From the NCBI RefSeq assembly GCF_022179765.1, contig NZ_BPRE01000007.1, positions 248,001 to 312,000 on the forward strand: DNA of 64,000 bases, read 5' to 3'. This document shows positions 57,117-64,000 of this stretch, piece by piece (within the stretch, counting starts at the first letter, position 1; every line of letters starts with the position of its first letter). Below the pieces are notes generated by a model. That model had not been told where the DNA came from. It saw only the letters and a program-made list of their open reading frames with translations, and ran no database searches. A program made the position numbers and the translations under genes. The DNA is from Methylorubrum suomiense. GTDB taxonomy: Bacteria; Pseudomonadota; Alphaproteobacteria; Rhizobiales; Beijerinckiaceae.

Positions 57117-59141
57117 GTGTCCGATCGTCTCGTGTTCGCCTGTTCCTGCGAGAGGACGATGCCGCTCGATACCGCCAGCCTGGAGAAGGGCTGCGGCGGA
57201 CGTCTGACCACGGCCGATCAGCTCTGCGGCCGCGAGCTCGATCGGTTTCGGCAAGCCCTCACGGGATCGTCGCCGATCACCGTCTCCTGCACGCTTCAGG
57301 CGCCGCTGTTCGACGAGGTGGCCGAGGAGATGGGCGCGGAGGGCCGCGTCGCCTATGCCAAGATCCGCGAGACGGCCGGCTGGTCGTCGGAGGCCGCACG
57401 CTCCGGTCCCAAGATGGCGGCTCTCCTCGCCGCGGCCGCCGAGCCGCTGCCGACGGCCGGCACGGTCCCGATGGAGAGCCGCGGCGTCGCCCTCATCTAC
57501 GGCCGCGACGAGGTTGCGGTCGAGGTGGGCAAGCGCCTCGCCGAGCATCTCGACGTCACGGTGCTGCTTTCGCGCCCCGGCGCCGTGGCGCCGCTCCATC
57601 GCAACGAGTTTCCGATCCTCAAGGGCACGGTGCGAAGCGCGAAGGGCCATCTGGGCGCGTTCGAACTGCGCATCGACGACTACGCGCTCCCGGCCCCTTC
57701 CTCACGCACGCAGCTCGATTTCGGCGTGCCCCGCGACGGCGCGACCTCGACCTGCGATCTCGTGATCGATTTCACCGGCGGCACGCCGCTGTTTCCCGCG
57801 CATGAATTGCGCAGCGGCTACCTTCGGGCCGATCCGCGCGATCCGGTCGCGGTCGAGCGCGCCGTCACGGCGGCGTCCCACCTCGTCGGCGAGTACGACA
57901 AGACCCGCTTCGTCGAGTTCCGCGCCGAACTCTGCGCCCATTCGCGCTCGCGCATCACCGGCTGCACCCGCTGCCTCGACGTGTGCCCCACCGGCGCCAT
58001 CGCTTCCGCGGGCGATAGCGTCGCGATCGACCCCTATATCTGCGCCGGTTGCGGCAGCTGTGCCGCCGTCTGCCCGACGGGGGCGGCCGGTTATGCTCTG
58101 CCCCCGAGCGACGCGCTGATGCGGCGGCTGCGCAGCCTGATGCGCGCCTATCGCGCGGCAGGGGGGACGGAGGCCGTCGTCCTGTTCCATGACGGCGAGC
58201 ACGGCGAGCCGCTGATCGACGCGCTCGGCCGCTACGGCGAAGGGCTTCCGGCCAATGTCCTGCCGGTGCGGGTCAATGAAGTGACCCAACTCGGCCCGGA
58301 AGTGTTCGCCGCGCTCTTCGCCTACGGCGCCGCGGGCGTGCGGCTGCTCGCCCGTGCCCGGCCGAAGCACGACCTCGACGCCCTCCACCGCACCATCGCC
58401 CTCTCCGAGACGCTGGCGGAAGCCCTCGGCTACGGCTCCGGTCTGGTCGCGGCGATCGAGACCGACGACCCCGATGCCCTCGGCGCGGCGTTGCGGAATC
58501 TCACTCCGGGGCGCACGGCCGTCACTGCCGCGGGTTTCGTTCCGGATGGCGGGAAGCGGGAGATGCTGCGCCTCGCCTTCCGCGAGATGCATGCCGCCGC
58601 GCCCGTGCCGGTCGATGCCGTGCCGCTGGCCGCCGGAGCGCCGTTCGGCGGATTGAACTTCCGCGTGGACGATTGCACGCTTTGTCTTTCCTGCGTCGGC
58701 GCCTGCCCGACGCATGCCCTCACCGACAGCACGGACCGTCCGCTTCTCGCCTTCGAGGAGAGCCTGTGCGTCCAGTGCGGTCTGTGCGCCGCGACCTGCC
58801 CCGAGAACGTGATCGACCTGAAGCCTCAGATCGATTTCGTCGCTTGGGCCGCCCCGCGCCGGATCGTGAAGGAGGAAGAGCCCTTCGCCTGCATCGCCTG
58901 CGCCAAGCCATTCGGCACCCGCGCCAGCATCGAGCGGGTGATCGACAAGCTGCGTGACCGCCATTGGATGTTCACGGGCGAGGCCGGCGAGGCCCGGATC
59001 CGCTCTCTGATGATGTGCGACGATTGCCGCGTCGAGGCTGCCCTGAACCAGGGTTTCGATCCCCACGCTCCAGAGCGGGCGAAACCGCGCACCACGGAAG
59101 ACTATTTCCGTGAGCGTGAGACGAGCGGCCCGGCCTCCTGA
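57117..59141 (+). CDS. 4Fe-4S polyferredoxin, FDH-associated
   Basis: A 674-residue protein. The N-terminus VFACSCERTM has a Cys pair. Two 8Fe-type ferredoxin modules are seen: CTRCLDVCPTG with CAGCGSCAAVCPTG (about residues 295-340) and CTLCLSCVGACPTH with CVQCGLCAATCPEN (about 520-570). Between them a region (AVVLFHDGEHGEPLIDALGRYG to FAYGAAGVRLLARARP) resembles MvhD/FlpD-type domains. A C-terminal CIAC...CDDC may bind another cluster or zinc. It is divergent from the FDH operon and may carry electrons to or from FDH. The GTG at 57117 was preferred to the ATG at 57066. Confidence 0.85.
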   Translation: MSDRLVFACSCERTMPLDTASLEKGCGGRLTTADQLCGRELDRFRQALTGSSPITVSCTLQAPLFDEVAEEMGAEGRVAYAKIRETAGWSSEAARSGPKMAALLAAAAEPLPTAGTVPMESRGVALIYGRDEVAVEVGKRLAEHLDVTVLLSRPGAVAPLHRNEFPILKGTVRSAKGHLGAFELRIDDYALPAPSSRTQLDFGVPRDGATSTCDLVIDFTGGTPLFPAHELRSGYLRADPRDPVAVERAVTAASHLVGEYDKTRFVEFRAELCAHSRSRITGCTRCLDVCPTGAIASAGDSVAIDPYICAGCGSCAAVCPTGAAGYALPPSDALMRRLRSLMRAYRAAGGTEAVVLFHDGEHGEPLIDALGRYGEGLPANVLPVRVNEVTQLGPEVFAALFAYGAAGVRLLARARPKHDLDALHRTIALSETLAEALGYGSGLVAAIETDDPDALGAALRNLTPGRTAVTAAGFVPDGGKREMLRLAFREMHAAAPVPVDAVPLAAGAPFGGLNFRVDDCTLCLSCVGACPTHALTDSTDRPLLAFEESLCVQCGLCAATCPENVIDLKPQIDFVAWAAPRRIVKEEEPFACIACAKPFGTRASIERVIDKLRDRHWMFTGEAGEARIRSLMMCDDCRVEAALNQGFDPHAPERAKPRTTEDYFRERETSGPAS

Positions 59142-59201
59142 GACGGCGCGGAAACGCGCCGTCCCTTCGGAAGCGACGGTGACGGGCCAAAGGCCCTCCC
59201 G

Positions 59202-60479
59202 TTACCGGGTCGCCTTCTCGAGGAATTGCATCAGCGCTTCGCGATCCGCAGCGCTGTTGATCGTCTGCTCGGGCATCCGTGTGCCGGGCGTGTAGCGCGC
59301 GGGGCCGACCTCGAACAGGCGGGCCACGGTTTCCGGCGTCCAGACGATGTCCATGCGCTTCAAGGCGTCGGAGTACCGGTAATCCGGCAGGCTGGCGATG
59401 CGACGGCCGAAGATCCCGGCGAGCGTCGGGCCGGCGCGGGGTCCCTCGTCGGCTTTGAGGGAATGACAGGCCACGCAGGCGCGGAACACCTCGGCCCCGC
59501 GCTCGCCGTGGAAGGCCGCCAGCGCGTCGACGGGCCGTGGCATGGCGAGGGGACCGATCGGCGCACCGGTCGCCGCGTCCCAGCGGCGCACGAGGCGGTC
59601 GCCGCCGCCGGTGATCAGTTCCGAGCCGTCGGGGCGCCATGCCACCGACCAGACCGGCAAGCCGGGCCCGATCAAGGTGTAGAGAACCTGCGCCTTCGCT
59701 CGATCGATCACCGCCACCGTTCCGCCCGCTCCGGCGGCGGCGATTCGCGTTCCGTCCGGCGACAGAGCGAGGGCGATCACCGGCGCCGGTCCGAGTTCCA
59801 CCGGGGCGCGGACGCCGCCTGCCTGATCGAGAAAGCGCACCGTCGCATCGGCCCCGGCGGCAGCGATCTCCCCATCGGACGCGACGGCGAGGGCGCTGAC
59901 GGCACTCGGCAGCGTCACGTTGGACAGCGGCTCGCCCTCGGCCGACCAGATCCGCACGGTCGCGTCGGCACCGGCCGTGACGACGCGCCCATCGGTGAGG
60001 TAGGCCACCGCATTGACGTTGCCCCGGTGCCCCTCGAGGCTTCGCGCGGCGCCGCCCGCCAAAGGCCAGAGGCGGGCGCTGCCGTCCCAGGCGGCGGAGG
60101 CGAGGCTCGTTCCGTCCGGGGCGACCGCGAGGGCCGCGACGGGCCCGGCATGGCCCTCCAGCACGCGCTCGGGCTCCGCAAGGCCGAGCCGCCACAGGGC
60201 GATGCGACCGTCCTCCGAGGCGGTGGCGAAGCGTCCGTCCGGCAGCACCGTGACGGCGTTCACGGCCCCCTCGTGAAAGCGAAGTACGGAGAGGGCCGTG
60301 CCCGTGTCGAGCCCCCAGACGATGGCTGCCTGATCGAACCCACCGGAAATGGCGAGCCGCCCATCGCCGGTCACGGCGAGCGCCCGCACCGGTCCACCAT
60401 GGCCCCGCATCTGGGCGTTGGCCGGCCCGACGAGGGCAACCGCAAGGGTGAAGGCGAGGAGCGATAGCAGTTTGGGCAT
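59202..60479 (-). CDS. WD40-repeat/cytochrome c fusion protein
   Basis: A 425-residue exported protein. A signal peptide (LLSLLAFTLAVALVGPANA) is followed by about seven WD40 blades, for example GHGGPVRALAVTGDGRLAISGGFDQAAIVWGLD and GHRGNVNAVAYLTDGRVVTAGADATVRIW. From about residue 325 comes a class I cytochrome c domain with heme site CVACH, GPTLAGIFGRR and the Met ligand in GTRMPEQTI. It ends convergently, 60 bases from the polyferredoxin. It may accept or donate electrons in the periplasm; heme attachment would need the Ccm proteins. Confidence 0.9.
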   Translation of the reverse strand: MPKLLSLLAFTLAVALVGPANAQMRGHGGPVRALAVTGDGRLAISGGFDQAAIVWGLDTGTALSVLRFHEGAVNAVTVLPDGRFATASEDGRIALWRLGLAEPERVLEGHAGPVAALAVAPDGTSLASAAWDGSARLWPLAGGAARSLEGHRGNVNAVAYLTDGRVVTAGADATVRIWSAEGEPLSNVTLPSAVSALAVASDGEIAAAGADATVRFLDQAGGVRAPVELGPAPVIALALSPDGTRIAAAGAGGTVAVIDRAKAQVLYTLIGPGLPVWSVAWRPDGSELITGGGDRLVRRWDAATGAPIGPLAMPRPVDALAAFHGERGAEVFRACVACHSLKADEGPRAGPTLAGIFGRRIASLPDYRYSDALKRMDIVWTPETVARLFEVGPARYTPGTRMPEQTINSAADREALMQFLEKATR

Positions 60480-60665
60480 CGGGGCACGGTCGAGCGAGGG
60501 CGCGGGACCATAACCAGACACCCGTCGACTGTCAGCGCGAGGCGGGTGGGCCGCGATGTCCCAGCCGCTCCCCACATGCTTGATCATCCGGGAGGGATGG
60601 CGCATCGCTCGGTGCATGAGACGATCCCCCCGTCGATCCATTCGGTCGCGCGTTCGGGCGCCACG

Positions 60666-61760
60666 ATGATGCGGGCTGCCTCCGCGGCCTTGATGCCGCT
60701 CGTCGAGGCCCGCGCGCTTCTGCTCGCGCTCGCAGGCCCCGTCCCGAGCGAGGCGATTCCTCTGTCCGATGCTCCCGGGCATGTCTGCGCGGAGCCGGTG
60801 CTTGCGCCCCGCGATGTTCCGGAGCGGAGGCGGGCGTCGCGCGATGGCTACGCCGTGGCGGCAACCGAGCTCGGCGGGGCATCGCCCTACGCCCCGGTGC
60901 GGCTGCTGGCGACACCGTTCTGGGTCGAGGCCGGAGACGACCTTCCGGACGGTACCGATGCCGTGCTTCCGCCCGAGGGGCTGGAAGGGCGCGATGCCGT
61001 GTCGGACGTCTTCGTCCATGAGGGCGTGCGGGAGCGCGCCGACGATGTGTCGTCGGGAGATGTCGTGGTCGCGTCAGGCGAGCGGATCGCGTCGCGTCAT
61101 GTCCTCGCCCTCGCGCTTTGCGCCCTGTCGGAGATCCGGGTTCGGCGTCCGCGCGTGACGCTGATCGTCACCGGAGCGCCCGGACCGGAGGCCTTGTCCG
61201 CCTTCCTGACCGCCGCGATCGCCCGGGAGGGCGGTACGGCCAGGACCGTCGCCGTGGCGGATTCGGAGGACGCCATCGCCGCGGCAATCCTCGACACGGA
61301 CGCCCATGCCATCCTCGTTCTGGGCGGCACCGGATTCGGCCGTACCGATCGCAGCGCTGCCGGCCTTTCCCGCGCTGGCCGGATCCTGGCGCACGGAATC
61401 GCTCTGCGACCCGGCGAGACCTCAGGAATCGGCGTGGCGGGCGGGCGGCCCGTGATCCTGGTGCCGGGTTCACCCGAGGCGGCGATGGCGGTGTTTCTGA
61501 CGCTCGGGCGCCCGCTGATGACGGCCCTGTCCGGTGGTGTTCCTCCCATCTCGAGGCGGGCGCGGCTGCGCAGAAAGATTGCCTCCGGTATCGGCTTGAG
61601 CGAGGTCGTGTTCGGGCGCCATGGCGCAGGGGAGGTCGAGCCGCTCGGGAGCGCCGATCTGCCGTTGCGCGGACTGATCCGGGCGGATGCCGCCGTGCTG
61701 GTGCCGCCGGAGCGTGAGGGCTATCCCGAGGGAACCGAGGTCGAGGTTCTGGACCTGTGA
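60666..61760 (+). CDS. MoeA-like molybdopterin-binding protein
   Basis: A protein of about 364 residues with the MoeA layout: PLVEARALLLALAGPV, PRDVPERRRASRDGYAVAA (the x-DGYA motif), and the molybdopterin-binding domain ILVLGGTGFGRTDRSA, GIALRPGETSGIGVAGGRPVILVPGSPEAAMAVF. It diverges from E. coli MoeA, and the first motif is degenerate. The start is uncertain: 60666 has no clear site, while an ATG at 60597 is directly joined to GGGAGGG. It overlaps the next gene by four bases. It may act in molybdenum insertion or regulation. Confidence 0.75.
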   Translation: MMRAASAALMPLVEARALLLALAGPVPSEAIPLSDAPGHVCAEPVLAPRDVPERRRASRDGYAVAATELGGASPYAPVRLLATPFWVEAGDDLPDGTDAVLPPEGLEGRDAVSDVFVHEGVRERADDVSSGDVVVASGERIASRHVLALALCALSEIRVRRPRVTLIVTGAPGPEALSAFLTAAIAREGGTARTVAVADSEDAIAAAILDTDAHAILVLGGTGFGRTDRSAAGLSRAGRILAHGIALRPGETSGIGVAGGRPVILVPGSPEAAMAVFLTLGRPLMTALSGGVPPISRRARLRRKIASGIGLSEVVFGRHGAGEVEPLGSADLPLRGLIRADAAVLVPPEREGYPEGTEVEVLDL

Positions 61761-63736
61761 GCGAGCCCCGCGAAACCGAGGATTTCGTCCGTCGCCTCAC
61801 GGCGGCGGCCCGCCAGGAGCAATTCCTGAGCGTCGCGACCCAGGACGAGGCGCATGCCGCCTTCCGGGCCGCGGTGCCCCACGCCGCCTTGTCGGCCGAA
61901 ACGGTGCCGCTCGCCGAGGCGCTCGGTCGAGTGCTGGCGCAGGACGTGGCCTCGCCGATCGACGTCCCACCCTTCGACCGCGCCCTGGTCGATGGGTTCG
62001 CGGTGCGCGCTGCCGACGCCGAGGGCGCGGGTGCGGCGCGGCCCCGACGCCTCGCTTTGAACCGCGAGATCCTCGCCTGCGGCGTCTCCCCGTCTCTCTC
62101 GGTTGCACCCGGAACCGCGACCCCGATTGCCACCGGCGGCGTGATCCCGCGCGGGGCCGACGCCGTCGTCATGGTGGAGCACACCGAGCTCGACGAGGCG
62201 GCGCTCGCCATCGATCTCTCGGCGCCGGTCCGGCCCGGTCAGTTCGTCGGTTATGCGGGTGCCGATATGGCGCTGGGCGAAACGGTGCTGCGGAAGGGGC
62301 TGCCGATCACGGCCCGCGAGATCGGGATGCTCGCGGCCTGCGGTCTCGCCGCCGTGCCGGTGGTGCGCCGTCCCAGCATCGCGATCCTCTCGACCGGCGA
62401 CGAATTGGTCGCCCCGGGCGCGACGCTTCCGCCTGGGTCGATCTACGATTCGAACGGAGCCATCGTCGCGGCGTCCGTGACCGAGAACGGGGGCGAGCCG
62501 GCTCCGTTCGGTATCGTGCGCGACGACGAGGCGGCGCTCGAACAGGCCCTGCGCGAGGCCATCTCCGGGCACGACCTCGTCGTCCTATCCGGAGGCACCT
62601 CGAAGGGGGCGGGCGACGTGTCCCACCGCATCCTCGACCGCCTGGGCGCTCCCGGTATCCTGGTTCACGGCGTGGCGCTCAAACCCGGCAAACCACTCTG
62701 CCTCGCGGTGGCGGCCGGGACGCCGGTCGTGGTTCTGCCGGGTTTTCCGACCTCGGCGATGTTCACCTTCCATGAATTCGTCGTGCCGCTGATCCGTGCG
62801 CTCGCGGGGCTGCTGCCGCGTGAGGAGACGGCGGTGGCGGCCCGCGTGCCGCAGCGCGTCCCGTCCGAACTCGGCCGCACCGAATTCGTGATGGCCTCGC
62901 TCAGCCGTGGCCCCGATGGCCCGGTGGCCCTGCCGCTACCGAAAGGATCGGGCTCGGTCACGGCCTTCTCGCAGGCCGACGGCTTCTTCGCGATCCCGGC
63001 CCCCCGGTCCGGGCTTGAGGCGGACGAGGCGGTGTCACTGGTGCGCCTGGGCGCGGGCGTGCGGGCGCCGGACCTCACCATCGTCGGGAGCCATTGTGTC
63101 GGACTCGACCGGCTCGTGGGGCTGCTGGCCGACCGAGGCTACCGGGCCCGCACTGTCTGGGTCGGGTCGGCCGGCGGCCTCGCGGCCCTGCGGCGCGGGG
63201 AGTGCGATCTGGCAGCCATGCATCTGCTCGATCCCGAGACGGGCCTCTACAACGCGCCGTTGCTCGATGCCGGAATGAGGCTCGCTCCCGGCTGGCGGCG
63301 CCTGCAGGGCGTGGTGTTCCGGGCCGGCGATGGCCGCTTCGAGGGCCGTAAGGCCGCAGATGGCGTCGCTGCCGCCCTCGCGGACCCCGATGCCGTGATG
63401 GTCAACCGCAATGCCGGTTCCGGCACGCGCCTTCTCATCGACGGTCTGGTCGGAGGTGCGCGGCCCACGGGCTTCTGGAACCAGCCGCGCTCGCACAATG
63501 CCGTTGCGGCGGCCGTCGCGCAGGGACGGGCCGATTGGGGCGTCGCCATCGCCAGCGTGGCTGACGCCTACGGCCTGAACTTTCTGCCGTTGACGGAGGA
63601 ACACTACGATTTCGCCTACGCCGCCGGAGCTGAGGATCGGCCAGCCCTCGCGGCCTTCCTCGCCCTGCTCAGGACATCGGAAGCGGCCGCTGTTCTGGAA
63701 GCGCTCGGCTTCACACCTGCGGGGGACGCCCCATGA
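61757..63736 (+). CDS. MoeA fused to a periplasmic-binding-like domain
   Basis: A 659-residue fusion. Residues about 25-420 are MoeA, the molybdenum insertase: PPFDRALVDGFAVRAAD, GVIPRGADAVVMVEHTE, SIAILSTGDELV, VLSGGTSKGAGDVSHRIL and GKPLCLAVAAGTPVVVLPGFPTSAM. Residues about 450-650 are a PBP/LysR-substrate-type domain (LTIVGSHCVGLDRLVGLLADRG, LAAMHLLDPETGLYN, MVNRNAGSGTRLLID, DWGVAIASVADAYGL). The second domain probably senses molybdate or the cofactor. The GTG start overlaps the previous stop (GTGA). Confidence 0.92.
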   Translation: MSEPRETEDFVRRLTAAARQEQFLSVATQDEAHAAFRAAVPHAALSAETVPLAEALGRVLAQDVASPIDVPPFDRALVDGFAVRAADAEGAGAARPRRLALNREILACGVSPSLSVAPGTATPIATGGVIPRGADAVVMVEHTELDEAALAIDLSAPVRPGQFVGYAGADMALGETVLRKGLPITAREIGMLAACGLAAVPVVRRPSIAILSTGDELVAPGATLPPGSIYDSNGAIVAASVTENGGEPAPFGIVRDDEAALEQALREAISGHDLVVLSGGTSKGAGDVSHRILDRLGAPGILVHGVALKPGKPLCLAVAAGTPVVVLPGFPTSAMFTFHEFVVPLIRALAGLLPREETAVAARVPQRVPSELGRTEFVMASLSRGPDGPVALPLPKGSGSVTAFSQADGFFAIPAPRSGLEADEAVSLVRLGAGVRAPDLTIVGSHCVGLDRLVGLLADRGYRARTVWVGSAGGLAALRRGECDLAAMHLLDPETGLYNAPLLDAGMRLAPGWRRLQGVVFRAGDGRFEGRKAADGVAAALADPDAVMVNRNAGSGTRLLIDGLVGGARPTGFWNQPRSHNAVAAAVAQGRADWGVAIASVADAYGLNFLPLTEEHYDFAYAAGAEDRPALAAFLALLRTSEAAAVLEALGFTPAGDAP

Positions 63737-64000
63737 TGGCGCCAGGATCGCGCGGCTTGCGGGTGATCGGACTTGCCGGTTGGAGCGGCGCCGGCAAGAC
63801 CACGTTGCTGGCCAAGCTGATTCCGGTGCTGGTCGCCCGCAGGGTTCGCGTCGCGACCCTGAAACACGCCCATCACCATTTCGATGTCGATCATCCGGGC
63901 AAGGATTCGCACACCCACCGGCAAGCGGGTGCGAGCGAGGTCATCGTCTCCTCGTCCCGACGCTGGGCGCAGATCCGCGAGGTCGGCGAGGGTGAGGAGG
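63733..64000 (+). CDS. mobB: Molybdopterin-guanine dinucleotide biosynthesis protein MobB (partial, cut by window end)
   Basis: The first 89 residues of a P-loop GTPase. Walker A is GLAGWSGAGKTTLLAKLI. The MobB signature follows: ATLKHAHHHFDVDHPGKDS, then HRQAGASEVIVSS. MobB assists MobA in attaching GMP to molybdopterin, needed for the bis-MGD cofactor of formate dehydrogenase. The ATG at 63733 overlaps the stop of the MoeA fusion (ATGA). The gene continues beyond the window. Confidence 0.93.
   Translation, partial: MMAPGSRGLRVIGLAGWSGAGKTTLLAKLIPVLVARRVRVATLKHAHHHFDVDHPGKDSHTHRQAGASEVIVSSSRRWAQIREVGEGEE

Noticed and set aside
1..64000. CRISPR arrays, tRNA or rRNA genes, prophage or integrase genes
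   Set aside because: Reading both strands I found no regularly spaced repeats, no tRNA T-loop/acceptor pattern, and no integrase, capsid or transposase motif.

Overview
The window is high-GC alphaproteobacterial DNA. The most likely source is Methylobacterium/Methylorubrum or a close relative. The main clues are a Tat-exported, cysteine-type formate dehydrogenase with a cytochrome b subunit resembling FDH3 of Methylorubrum extorquens, a Tad/Cpa pilus locus of alphaproteobacterial type, an MmcB-family protein, and two candidate promoters of the EcfG general-stress type. The genus is an inference; no marker RNA gene is present. No tRNA, rRNA, CRISPR array, transposase or prophage was seen, so this looks like ordinary chromosome.

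Layout. 1-5.1 kb: tail of a chemoreceptor gene, then housekeeping genes (MmcB-type protein, cobalamin-binding-like protein, DedA, pyridoxal kinase, PhzF, NUDIX, small lipoprotein). 5.2-9.1 kb: branched-chain amino acid genes leuA and ilvD. leuA is preceded by a small Leu/Ile/Val-rich leader peptide whose stop codon lies inside a long hairpin, and a palindromic dispersed repeat separates leuA from ilvD. 9.2-17.4 kb: transglutaminase-like protein, cytochrome c maturation genes ccmC-ccmD-ccmG, ethanolamine ammonia-lyase eutBC, a second and different IlvD-family dehydratase, and a Sel1-repeat protein. 17.4-27.2 kb: GAF protein, endonuclease V, YchF, peptidyl-tRNA hydrolase, ribosomal protein bL25/CTC, a Tat-signal SDR, a PhoQ/PhoP-like two-component pair divergent from an exported OB/PepSY-like protein, and a phosphomannomutase. 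27.2-37.2 kb: Tad pilus locus (flp, cpaA-cpaF, tadB, tadC), AT-richer around the pilin and peptidase genes. 37.2-43.6 kb: siderophore utilisation (FAD reductase, MbtH, SyrP/TauD-type hydroxylase, Fe-siderophore ABC importer) in an ornibactin-like order but without any NRPS. 43.7-46.4 kb: DUF4336, YgjV and SDR genes. 46.5-64 kb: formate dehydrogenase and molybdenum cofactor region.

The formate dehydrogenase region is the most coherent system. Twelve co-oriented minus-strand genes run from a biotin/lipoate-ligase-like protein through DUF6505, DUF6352, DUF3305, DUF3306, a TorD chaperone and a small Tat protein to the alpha, beta and gamma subunits and two small exported or membrane proteins. A 4Fe-4S polyferredoxin is divergent from this block. 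Next come a WD40-cytochrome c fusion and then, divergently, a MoeA-like protein, a MoeA-periplasmic-binding-domain fusion and MobB (cut by the window end). The enzyme, its cofactor supply, its export chaperone and possible electron carriers are thus encoded together with four or five proteins of unknown function that are good candidates for FDH maturation factors.
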